Source of the DNA: Paenibacillus psychroresistens
Lineage (GTDB): Bacteria; Bacillota; Bacilli; Paenibacillales; NBRC-103111
Length of the DNA: 64,000 nucleotides
Reading direction: 5' to 3'
Assembly (NCBI RefSeq): GCF_009728935.1
Contig: NZ_CP034235.1
Coordinates: 3,510,001 to 3,574,000 of the forward strand
The notes beneath the pieces are model-generated. The model was not told the origin of the DNA and ran no database searches. It worked only from the letters and a program-made list of their open reading frames with translations. Position numbers and translations under genes: made by a program. This document shows, piece by piece, positions 1-6,055 of this stretch; within the stretch, counting starts at the first letter, position 1, and the number at the start of each line of letters is the position of its first letter.

Positions 1-368
1 CGGTAGACCAAATTAATATTAAACAAGCGGCAAGACTGGCAATGAGGCAAGCATTGGAGCAATTGACCATACAGCCTGAATACTTGCTGGTTGATGCGGA
101 AAAAGTAGACAGCTCGATTCCTCAAAAAGCGATAATTCATGGTGACGCATTAAGTCAATCTATAGCGGCAGCCTCCATAATAGCGAAAGTCACTCGTGAT
201 CGTATGTGTCTGGAGTGGGATAGACAGCACCCGGTTTATGGAATAGCCTTACATAAAGGCTATGCCACCAAGCTGCATCGTGAGCGTATTTTGATGCATG
301 GGCCTTCAGCTTTACACCGACTAACTTTTCTGAAAAAACTGCTAAATCTTCAACAGGAATTATTTTAA
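1..368 (+). CDS. rnhB: Ribonuclease HII, C-terminal part (5' end outside window)
   Basis: Endonuclease that cuts the RNA strand of RNA/DNA hybrids and removes misincorporated ribonucleotides. The reading frame is open from base 3, so 121 residues are visible and the start lies upstream of the window. The visible part carries the RNase HII signature SIIAKVTRD and the later H-P-x-Y-G and HKGYAT..H segments of the C-terminal half of the family. In Bacillus the gene sits between rbgA and ylqG; the ylqG homologue follows here 59 bases downstream, which supports the call. Confidence 0.95.
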   Translation, partial: VDQINIKQAARLAMRQALEQLTIQPEYLLVDAEKVDSSIPQKAIIHGDALSQSIAAASIIAKVTRDRMCLEWDRQHPVYGIALHKGYATKLHRERILMHGPSALHRLTFLKKLLNLQQELF

Positions 369-370
369 TA

Positions 371-396
371 TTAAAAATTAAGTCGGATGCCGATAT
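371..396 (+). promoter_or_regulatory. Candidate sigma-D promoter of ylqG-ylqH
   Basis: GCCGATAT at 389-396 is an exact match to the -10 element of sigma-D (consensus TAAA-N15-GCCGATAT). TTAA at 371-374 lies 14 bases upstream as a weaker -35 match; TAAA at 372-375 is present but only 13 bases away. The site lies just after the rnhB stop and 32 bases before the ylqG start. The downstream genes encode flagellar-type proteins, which fits control by the flagellar sigma factor encoded at 45672-46460. Promoter activity is inferred. Confidence 0.55.
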
Positions 397-427
397 ACTA
401 TACATGATGAAGTAAGGAGGCGTTACA

Positions 428-2230
428 ATGGATGTAGGCCAATTATTACGCAGCTTATTGAATGAAGCGCAGCCCGGTGAACCCAAAACCTTAGAGCTCA
501 AAGTCGGTCAAATTGTCAAAGGCTTGGTTCTACAGCTATTGGCTGGTCAGGATGCCCTAATTAACATTGGTGGCGTACAAGTAAAGGCTCATTTAGAGAC
601 ACCTCTGAAACAAGGTGAGGTTACGATGCTACAGGTGCAGCCCGATTCCACTAATGGTCAAATTACATTGAAACCAATGGCAAATTCAACTGTGCTAATT
701 GCAGATGAATCGCTTGCGGATGTGCTAAGCAATATGGGACTAAAAGATACAGTGGCCAATCGCCAAATCGTGCAAACGATGCATCAGGAGAATATCTCTT
801 TAACTAAAGAAAATATGCAAGCCTTCGCTAAGGTTGTGTTAGCAAACCCAGCTAATGCGGTACCAGAGCAATGGCTGCAATCCACACTTTTGGCAGTGAA
901 GAATAATCTGCCAATCACGGTCGAAACCGTGAGTGCCTTGCATCAAGTGGTATATGGGGCGCCAATCAATCAACAATTGGATCAACTAGCTAAGCAATTG
1001 AACGCAGCTCAAACGAATCCAGCATTATCTAAAGAAGTCTCTGATTTGATTACACAGATTAAATCGCAACTCAGCCAATTACAGGCTGCATCTTCGCAAG
1101 CTTTTCAAAGTCCTCTAAGTGAGGAGCAGACAAGTAGTAAGCCAACCGTGACAACAACGAACATTATAAATACGCCAATAAATACAAATCAATCGGCTAA
1201 AGATCAGCTAATTTCCAATACAGTAAGCTTATCAGGTACAGAGCAATCAACAACTGCCAAAGCATTGGGAGCGATAGGAAATCAACTGCCGCAATCAAAC
1301 CCACCTATTGTAGCGCAAGGTGAGTCAACTGTGAAAAATGCAGCCGATGGAAAACCAACAAATCCAGTCGCAGCAGACGAAGCAAATAAATCTGTAAAGC
1401 TTCCGTTAACGAATGCCGAGACCGTAAAATTAGCGAGTACAAACAACGAAACAACTGTGAATAGAACACAACAAGCCAGTCAAACCGAAACTCCCCAATG
1501 GATTAGTAAATGGTTAAAATCACTAGGCGTTGAGCATGAGCAGCAGCTTTTTAAAGCTTTGGATAAAGCACCTGGGTTGGATAAACAGGGACATTTAATC
1601 CAGAAACTAGTACTCGAACCTGAGTTTACAATAGAAGGCAATCGCACCCCGGTTGAAGCAGCCAAACAAGTTGTCACGGATTCTTTAAAAGCTGCATTAT
1701 TGCAATTGAACTCCATGGATGACACACCGCCAGCGCTTAAAGAAAGTGCTCAGCAGCTACTCCAGCAAATTACGGGACAGCAGCTATTGCTTTCGCCTGA
1801 TAGGACTTCCATGTTTTCGCATATTACGATGATGATTCCGATGAACAATGAGCAAGGTCAGCAAACAGCGGCTGTCCATATCCAATCTCGCAAAGGCAGT
1901 CGGGGAGAAATTGATGCGAACAACTGTCGCTTGGTGTTTGATTTGCAGATGAAATCAATCGGAGATACGTTGGTTGATGTCCAAGTATTCAACAAAATAG
2001 TCAGTGTTCATGTGCATAATGATCATGATTTTGTTGCGAATTTATTAGAAGGTTCTCGTGACGAAATTGCTGCAAGCTTACAAAATGTTGGCTATCAATT
2101 TCTCTCACTCAAAATCTCACCTTTTCCAGAAGATGTTTCGGAGCAAGCAGCATTAACGAAAGACTCACGAAATGCCAATGTATCTTCTTATGCTTCTAAA
2201 CCTTATAAAGGTGTGGATCTGCGCGTATGA
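428..2230 (+). CDS. ylqG: FliK-like hook-length-control-type protein (YlqG homologue)
   Basis: A 600-residue protein. The N-terminal ~90 residues form a conserved block (LELKVGQIVKGLVLQLL... PLKQGEV). A long, low-complexity linker rich in Gln, Asn, Thr and Ser follows. A C-terminal globular domain at about 465-580 has the look of the FliK C-domain (LVFDLQMKSIGDTLVDVQV, then an alternating helix/strand tail ending LSLKISPFP). A Q/T-rich linker plus C-domain is the FliK layout. The gene overlaps the next one, a FlhB C-domain protein, by 4 bases, so the two are probably co-translated; FliK works through the FlhB C-domain. SD AAGGAGG precedes the ATG. That it acts on hook length or export switching is inferred; the Bacillus homologue YlqG is uncharacterised as far as I know. 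Confidence 0.75.
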   Translation: MDVGQLLRSLLNEAQPGEPKTLELKVGQIVKGLVLQLLAGQDALINIGGVQVKAHLETPLKQGEVTMLQVQPDSTNGQITLKPMANSTVLIADESLADVLSNMGLKDTVANRQIVQTMHQENISLTKENMQAFAKVVLANPANAVPEQWLQSTLLAVKNNLPITVETVSALHQVVYGAPINQQLDQLAKQLNAAQTNPALSKEVSDLITQIKSQLSQLQAASSQAFQSPLSEEQTSSKPTVTTTNIINTPINTNQSAKDQLISNTVSLSGTEQSTTAKALGAIGNQLPQSNPPIVAQGESTVKNAADGKPTNPVAADEANKSVKLPLTNAETVKLASTNNETTVNRTQQASQTETPQWISKWLKSLGVEHEQQLFKALDKAPGLDKQGHLIQKLVLEPEFTIEGNRTPVEAAKQVVTDSLKAALLQLNSMDDTPPALKESAQQLLQQITGQQLLLSPDRTSMFSHITMMIPMNNEQGQQTAAVHIQSRKGSRGEIDANNCRLVFDLQMKSIGDTLVDVQVFNKIVSVHVHNDHDFVANLLEGSRDEIAASLQNVGYQFLSLKISPFPEDVSEQAALTKDSRNANVSSYASKPYKGVDLRV

Positions 2231-2520
2231 TTGAAAAGAAGCATGAAATAAAAAAGGCAGTAGCGCTTCGCTACTCCTCAGATAAACAGCAAGCGCCCGT
2301 TGTTATTGCCAAAGGTCAAGGTGAGGTAGCTGAAAGAATTATGTTAAAAGCCAAGGAATTCGGGATTCCGCTGCAGGAGGATGCTTCTTTAGTAGAGGTG
2401 CTTTCCAAGCTCGAATTGAACCAAGAAATTCCTGCAGAGCTATACCAATTGGTGGCAGAAATCCTCAGCTTTATTTATCGTTCTGACCAACGAGCCAAAG
2501 GGATGATTAAGCATTTATGA
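2227..2520 (+). CDS. ylqH: Stand-alone FlhB C-terminal-domain protein (YlqH/FhlB type)
   Basis: 97 residues that align with the cytoplasmic FlhB fragment made by autocleavage: AVALRYSSDKQQAPVVIAKG near the start and IPAELYQLVAEILSFIYR near the end, the same pattern as the end of true FlhB at 35182-36273. The NPTH self-cleavage motif and the four membrane helices are absent, so the protein looks like a pre-cut FlhB-CC. In FlhB this fragment contacts export substrates and FliK. The start overlaps the end of ylqG and the end overlaps yraN. Role as an alternative substrate-specificity part is inferred. Confidence 0.85.
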   Translation: MIEKKHEIKKAVALRYSSDKQQAPVVIAKGQGEVAERIMLKAKEFGIPLQEDASLVEVLSKLELNQEIPAELYQLVAEILSFIYRSDQRAKGMIKHL

Positions 2521-2897
2521 GTGAGAATGAAAAACTCGACCCCAGAAAAAAACTAGGTGAATATGGTGAAGGGCTGGCTAAAGAACATTTGGTCAGCTTG
2601 AATTATTTAATCCACCAGACGAATTGGCGATGCCGCAGCGGAGAACTGGATATCATTGCTCAGGATGCAGACATCCTTGTCTTTGTTGAAGTGCGGACTA
2701 GAAGAATGACTGGCCGTTACGGTACCCCTCAAGAATCCGTTGATCAACGTAAACAAAGAAAGGTCAGAGAAACCGCACAGGTTTATCTGCACCAGCAACA
2801 TAAACACGATCGCAAGATCAGGTTTGACCTTATTTCAGTCGAATTAAACTCGCAGAGTGAATTTATCCGTTTGGATCATTTAAAGTATGCCTTCTGA
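2517..2897 (+). CDS. yraN: YraN/UPF0102 family nuclease-like protein
   Basis: 126 residues with the UPF0102 pattern: GEYGEGLAKEHL, then W-R-C-R-x-G-E-L-D-I-I, then FVEVRTR, which has the D...ExK-like core of the restriction-endonuclease fold. Family members have no settled function; a role in DNA transactions or recombination has been suggested. ATG overlaps the ylqH stop (ATGA), so the gene is the last of the ylqG-ylqH-yraN unit. A convergent gene follows. Confidence 0.9.
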   Translation: MSENEKLDPRKKLGEYGEGLAKEHLVSLNYLIHQTNWRCRSGELDIIAQDADILVFVEVRTRRMTGRYGTPQESVDQRKQRKVRETAQVYLHQQHKHDRKIRFDLISVELNSQSEFIRLDHLKYAF

Positions 2898-2910
2898 ATG
2901 GTTGACTAAT

Positions 2911-2932
2911 AAAAAAAGCCCTCAAATGAGGG
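2911..2932 (-). terminator. Intrinsic terminator of the minus-strand gene at 2958-3188
   Basis: On the minus strand CCCTC pairs with GAGGG across a 4-base loop, and a GC-flanked run of seven T follows (A run at 2911-2917 on +). On the plus strand the hairpin has no T run, so it serves the minus-strand gene and not yraN. Confidence 0.7.
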
Positions 2933-2957
2933 TATAACCTACTAGCTGAATGATCAC

Positions 2958-3188
2958 TTAGATTAATAGACCGATAAAGAATAAATCGAAGAAAAATAAA
3001 GGTAAGAAAAAAGGGAAAAAGGCTGTTTGAACTTTTTTTCCGTTACTTATAGCGGTGACTCTTAATAATAATTTGTTATCATCGACCCTTACAAGGAAAC
3101 CTGTATAAATATTACCATTTTTTGCTTTAATTCTTACCCGTTTGTGCAAATACTCATTGCTTTTTTTACGAATTGTTGAAGAGTTCAT
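2958..3188 (-). CDS. Small hypothetical protein with Sm-like core and hydrophobic tail
   Basis: 76 residues from the ATG at 3188, which has a full SD (AGGAGG) at 7-8 bases; a longer reading starting at 3272 lacks one. Residues ~12-45 (KRVRIKAKNGNIYTGFLVRV, then NKLLLRV) read as a five-strand Sm/SH3-like barrel. The last ~20 residues are almost all Phe, Leu, Ile and Pro, a membrane-seeking tail. Small proteins of this layout occur in Bacillales without known function. No partner gene is obvious; both neighbours point the other way. Confidence 0.6.
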   Translation of the reverse strand: MNSSTIRKKSNEYLHKRVRIKAKNGNIYTGFLVRVDDNKLLLRVTAISNGKKVQTAFFPFFLPLFFFDLFFIGLLI

Positions 3189-3310
3189 CTCTAATCCTCC
3201 TCGTTTAGTTGATAGGATAGTATATGGGAGATTAGTTTTATAAGTGTGGGAGTTTTGGCAATAAAACATCAATTGGTTTTATGAGGAGATAAAGAGGAGA
3301 TAAATAAATA

Positions 3311-3338
3311 TTAATACTATGTAAATCTGTGATATAAT
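3311..3338 (+). promoter_or_regulatory. Possible sigma-A promoter of the YolD-like gene
   Basis: TATAAT at 3333-3338 is a perfect -10 hexamer 31 bases before the start. The -35 is poor (TTAATA at 3311-3316, 16-base spacer). The region is very AT-rich, so chance matches are likely. Confidence 0.4.
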
Positions 3339-3369
3339 ACTTTCTTAACTTGTATCGGGAGGGTAACGC

Positions 3370-3621
3370 ATGGCAAAACCAAAAATAACTAAACGACCAA
3401 CACGAGATGAGTTTTCGATGGAGGAAATAGGTAATCAAATTGTCGAAGCTTTTCAAGAGGAGTCTGAAATATTATTTACTATATGGGGTTGGGAAGAACA
3501 AATACGTGGACAGATCATTCTCATGGATTCCAGAACAGGGACAGTACATGTTAAACAAACAGATGGTACTATTAAGGTTAAGTATATGGATATAATGAAA
3601 GTTGACTATCCTAGAGATTGA
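3370..3621 (+). CDS. YolD-like domain protein
   Basis: 83 residues that fit the YolD-like family: a basic N-terminus (KITKRPTRDEF), a helix ending EE, then strands ILFTIWGW, RGQIILMDSRTGTVHVKQ and KVKYMDIMKV. YolD-like proteins are often encoded next to the Y-family polymerase gene uvrX/yqjW on phage or chromosomal DNA-damage loci. No polymerase lies nearby here, so this is a solitary copy. The start has SD GGGAGGG 6 bases upstream. The gene has its own terminator. Cellular role unknown. Confidence 0.7.
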   Translation: MAKPKITKRPTRDEFSMEEIGNQIVEAFQEESEILFTIWGWEEQIRGQIILMDSRTGTVHVKQTDGTIKVKYMDIMKVDYPRD

Positions 3622-3642
3622 ATAAAGTAAGGCTACATAAAG

Positions 3643-3670
3643 AAAGTCACTCTAAAACAGTGGCTTTTTT
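3643..3670 (+). terminator. Intrinsic terminator after the YolD-like gene
   Basis: AAAGTCAC (3643-3650) pairs with GTGGCTTT (3660-3667) with one wobble and a 9-base loop, and runs into a T tract. Confidence 0.8.
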
Positions 3671-3745
3671 ATTTATCCATTAACTCAAACTCAATTGAGA
3701 AAAAGGAGGATTGTTAATCCCCCTCTAATTCATCTCAATATTTTT

Positions 3746-4585
3746 TTATTTTTTGATAATATTAATAGTGGAGAAATTGTCAGTGCCAGTTAATTGATTT
3801 AGTTTGACACCTTTATCGTCTAAAACTGATACTATTGAGTACATTGTTGTCGTTGAACTAGCATTTAATTTTTTTGCTTTAAATTGAAATTTTATTAAAG
3901 AAAGACTATCGGTATTCTTTGTGATATCCATGCGTCCAACTTTTAATATGACAACTCCATCATATAAAGTATTTTTATTAAGAATTTTTACATTCTGCTG
4001 CATTGATTTTGCAGAGACGAATTCTACTTTTAGTGGGTCATAGTTTAACAGGATTTCTTGCCCAAATATCGGTAAAGATGCATTTCGTAATTTATAAATG
4101 ATATCAAACGATTTACCTGAAAAAACATTGACATTACTTGTCAATTCGATAGATGGTAGAGGGTGGTCTGGATCGCCTAGAGTCACATAATAATCGTGGG
4201 TTGTCGAGTATCCATTTATATCTGTCGCTTTAACCACTAATTTCTTCAAGCCATTTTGAGATTTAGCTCCAAGTTCAATCTTTGTGATGTATCCTGCACA
4301 ATAATGGCAGCTAGCATCTGTTGAAAAATCCATTTTAGCTGTAAAGTTTTCGACTTTAACAGTCACTTTCGAAATTACTTTGGTCGAAGTAATCTGAACA
4401 GCAAACTCGAAGCTTCGAGGAACGAGAATTATCCCACTCCCATCGGTAAGATTAGGACGTGGAGTAAACATAGTGCCGAATGTAATATCACCAGCTGGTG
4501 GGGCTGCGTGTACTTGTGGGATCAAGAGTAAGGCTAATGCCAGAATCACCATTAAACTACTTAGTCTGGTTAGAAATTTATTCAC
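3746..4585 (-). CDS. Secreted protein with cohesin-like domain
   Basis: I place the start at GTG 4585, which has SD GGGAGG 9 bases upstream and opens directly into a signal peptide (NKFLTRLSSL, a hydrophobic run to IPQVHA, cleavage before APPAG). An in-frame ATG at 4618 would put 11 extra residues in front. Residues ~50-130 form an Ig/cadherin-like strand region ending in GYSTTHDYYVTLGD. Residues ~140-275 resemble a cohesin-type beta-sandwich (GQEILLNYDPLKVEFVSAKS, VGRMDITKN, LIKFQFKAKK). Such modules occur in extracellular proteins of Paenibacillus and clostridia and bind dockerins or matrix parts. No dockerin, S-layer anchor or LPXTG motif is visible. Ligand unknown. Confidence 0.65.
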   Translation of the reverse strand: MNKFLTRLSSLMVILALALLLIPQVHAAPPAGDITFGTMFTPRPNLTDGSGIILVPRSFEFAVQITSTKVISKVTVKVENFTAKMDFSTDASCHYCAGYITKIELGAKSQNGLKKLVVKATDINGYSTTHDYYVTLGDPDHPLPSIELTSNVNVFSGKSFDIIYKLRNASLPIFGQEILLNYDPLKVEFVSAKSMQQNVKILNKNTLYDGVVILKVGRMDITKNTDSLSLIKFQFKAKKLNASSTTTMYSIVSVLDDKGVKLNQLTGTDNFSTINIIKK

Positions 4586-4634
4586 ATCAAAAAACCTCCC
4601 TAAATCAATTGGATACATAATGTATCAACTTAAA

Positions 4635-4663
4635 ATTATAAAGGAAAATTTTATAAGTTTCAA
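4635..4663 (-). promoter_or_regulatory. Sigma-A promoter of the secreted cohesin-like protein
   Basis: Read on the minus strand: -35 TTGAAA (4663-4658), 17-base spacer, -10 TATAAT (4640-4635). Both boxes are near consensus with ideal spacing, about 50 bases before the GTG start. Confidence 0.7.
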
Positions 4664-4700
4664 TTCATTTATTTTTTCGAAAATAGGCATAATTTTAAGT

Positions 4701-4750
4701 TTTCTGAATTATAGCTGCTTGCGATCCAGATGGCGATATTATATAGTTTT
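4701..4750 (-). pseudogene. Degenerate second copy of the comM 3' end
   Basis: Bases 4715-4750 match the end of the intact comM (6062-6097) at 32 of 36 positions, and the match weakens on both sides. On the minus strand it still reads YRHLDRKQL-stop, compared with YRHLDRKQI-stop in comM, but the preceding Gln codon has become TAA. The two copies are direct repeats 1347 bases apart and bracket the small genes at 4828-5901. This looks like a footprint of insertion or unequal recombination at the comM 3' end. Confidence 0.75.
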
Positions 4751-4827
4751 CGGAAGGAAGTTAATCTATGGTAAAAAGAACAATAATGATAGATTTAAAT
4801 TTGATGTAAGTCAGAGAGGGTAGATGT

Positions 4828-4995
4828 ATGAAAGTAGTTAAAAAGGTTGAGCAGATCACAGTCCACTATGAAATAAATGAAAGTATCTACGATGATGTTA
4901 ATAACTATAAGAAATTAGGCTATTTAAAAATAAGTAGTGGTTTACATCAGGGTGAGTATCTGGTTGTTTACGAAAAACAACTTACAATGAATTAA
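4828..4995 (+). CDS. Small hypothetical protein (55 aa)
   Basis: Open from ATG 4828 to TAA 4995 with a plausible SD (GAGAGG, about 8 bases upstream). The protein starts MKVVKKVEQITVHYEINE and continues with a charged, Tyr-rich stretch (YDDVNNYKKLGYLKI, later GEYLVVYEKQ). It has no signal peptide or membrane helix. It lies 24 bases before the next gene on the same strand, so they may be co-transcribed. I do not recognise a family. It lies within the segment flanked by the two comM 3' ends. Confidence 0.5.
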   Translation: MKVVKKVEQITVHYEINESIYDDVNNYKKLGYLKISSGLHQGEYLVVYEKQLTMN

Positions 4996-5019
4996 CTGTT
5001 TTTACGAGGAGTGATAGGA

Positions 5020-5610
5020 ATGAGCTTTATATCCATCTTAGCCAATTTGAATTTATGCTGCGTTATGTCTGACGGAAGAGTATCAAACGAAATGACAGGA
5101 GAAATACTTCAAGAAGATTATCCACAATTCAAAAGTTATAATGATGGATCCGTTTTTGTTGCATGCACAGGAAATATAGAATGTGGAGAATTATTTTTAA
5201 ATAGTGTTAGTGGATTATCTAATGATTTTGACGATTGGATTAGACATTTCGAACTCTTTATTGTTGATCTTAAACTACAAACTCACTATCAAGAAGATCC
5301 TTCAAGTTTCCGGATTCAAATGGCATTTGGGGGCATTAATTCTAATAACGAGATTGAGCTATATACTCTGAGTTCGTTTGATGCAGAAATTATTAAAAGC
5401 ATTCCTCTTAAAAACAAAATAGCGAGAACCTTCTTGGGTTCAACGGTAGATTCTAGCTTAATAAATGAATTGTTTGTTACTGAATCAAAAAGAATACCGC
5501 TTAAATCACATCACGATTATATTAGTACACAGATAAAGCTAAATGAGTACGTTGCAAATAAGGATAACCAAGTTAATAAGAATACATTTAGTATGGTGAT
5601 AAAAAGATAG
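5020..5610 (+). CDS. Hypothetical protein, possibly Ntn-hydrolase (proteasome-beta-like) fold
   Basis: 196 residues from ATG 5020, chosen because AGGAG lies 8 bases upstream; a GTG at 5011 overlaps that SD. The first ~65 residues alternate like a proteasome beta subunit: ILANLNLCCVMSDGRVSNE, then GSVFVACTGNIECGELFLNS, the 'use, then G-x-aD' pattern of Ntn hydrolases. There is no N-terminal Thr/Ser/Cys directly after the Met other than Ser2. The rest is a mixed alpha/beta sequence with QMAFGGINSNNEIELYTLSS in the middle. No signal peptide. Similar short proteins occur in Bacillales, I believe without known function. Fold call is inference. Confidence 0.55.
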   Translation: MSFISILANLNLCCVMSDGRVSNEMTGEILQEDYPQFKSYNDGSVFVACTGNIECGELFLNSVSGLSNDFDDWIRHFELFIVDLKLQTHYQEDPSSFRIQMAFGGINSNNEIELYTLSSFDAEIIKSIPLKNKIARTFLGSTVDSSLINELFVTESKRIPLKSHHDYISTQIKLNEYVANKDNQVNKNTFSMVIKR

Positions 5611-5625
5611 TTAAGTATGTAGGAG

Positions 5626-5656
5626 AAAAAAAGGACTTCTTAACTAAAAGAAGTCC
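5626..5656 (-). terminator. Intrinsic terminator of the minus-strand gene at 5677-5901
   Basis: Perfect 9-bp stem (GGACTTCTT at 5633-5641 with AAGAAGTCC at 5648-5656) and a 6-base loop. On the minus strand it is followed by seven T (A run 5626-5632). It lies between two convergent genes and may also slow plus-strand transcription, but the T run exists only on minus. Confidence 0.8.
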
Positions 5657-5676
5657 ATGTTTCATCATCTGTTTTG

Positions 5677-5901
5677 TTATCGACTACTTTTAATCCCTCT
5701 TATATAAACATACACCATAATCGCACATAGTAGGATACTAAAAATAAACATTATCTTCATAACTGTTAGGGTTAAAACAATTCCAATGATCGTTAGCCCT
5801 GTATGTTCTGCAATATGCTTCCTGAATTTACGTTGTTTTGTCCTTATTAATAAAATAGCTAGGATGAAGAGATAAACTAAAAAAACCAGAGTGGATAACA
5901 T
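5677..5901 (-). CDS. Small membrane protein with two predicted helices
   Basis: 74 residues. Two hydrophobic stretches (residues ~3-20 and ~36-65) flank a basic loop (RTKQRKFRKH), so the protein is probably an integral membrane hairpin. The SD is weak (TAGGT about 9 bases before ATG 5901). A convincing terminator follows directly, which supports a real transcribed gene. No family recognised. It is the last gene before the comM stop and lies within the segment flanked by duplicated comM ends. Confidence 0.5.
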   Translation of the reverse strand: MLSTLVFLVYLFILAILLIRTKQRKFRKHIAEHTGLTIIGIVLTLTVMKIMFIFSILLCAIMVYVYIRGIKSSR

Positions 5902-6055
5902 TGTTAATGAACCTACTTTCGTGAAAAGTAATTTAATGGAGATTTAATGATTGTTATATAGGTTTACGAGAAACTTATCGAAAAGTTCCATGATTATTAA
6001 AGAATCAATTTAATATGAATTCATTATCTGGATCATCTGAAGTAAGCTTTCCAAA

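Noticed and set aside
190..501. 103-codon minus-strand open frame
   Set aside because: Antisense to rnhB and ylqG, with no SD and no recognisable protein.
4473..4823. 116-codon plus-strand open frame
   Set aside because: Antisense to the signal peptide of the secreted protein and spanning its promoter and the comM remnant; no SD.
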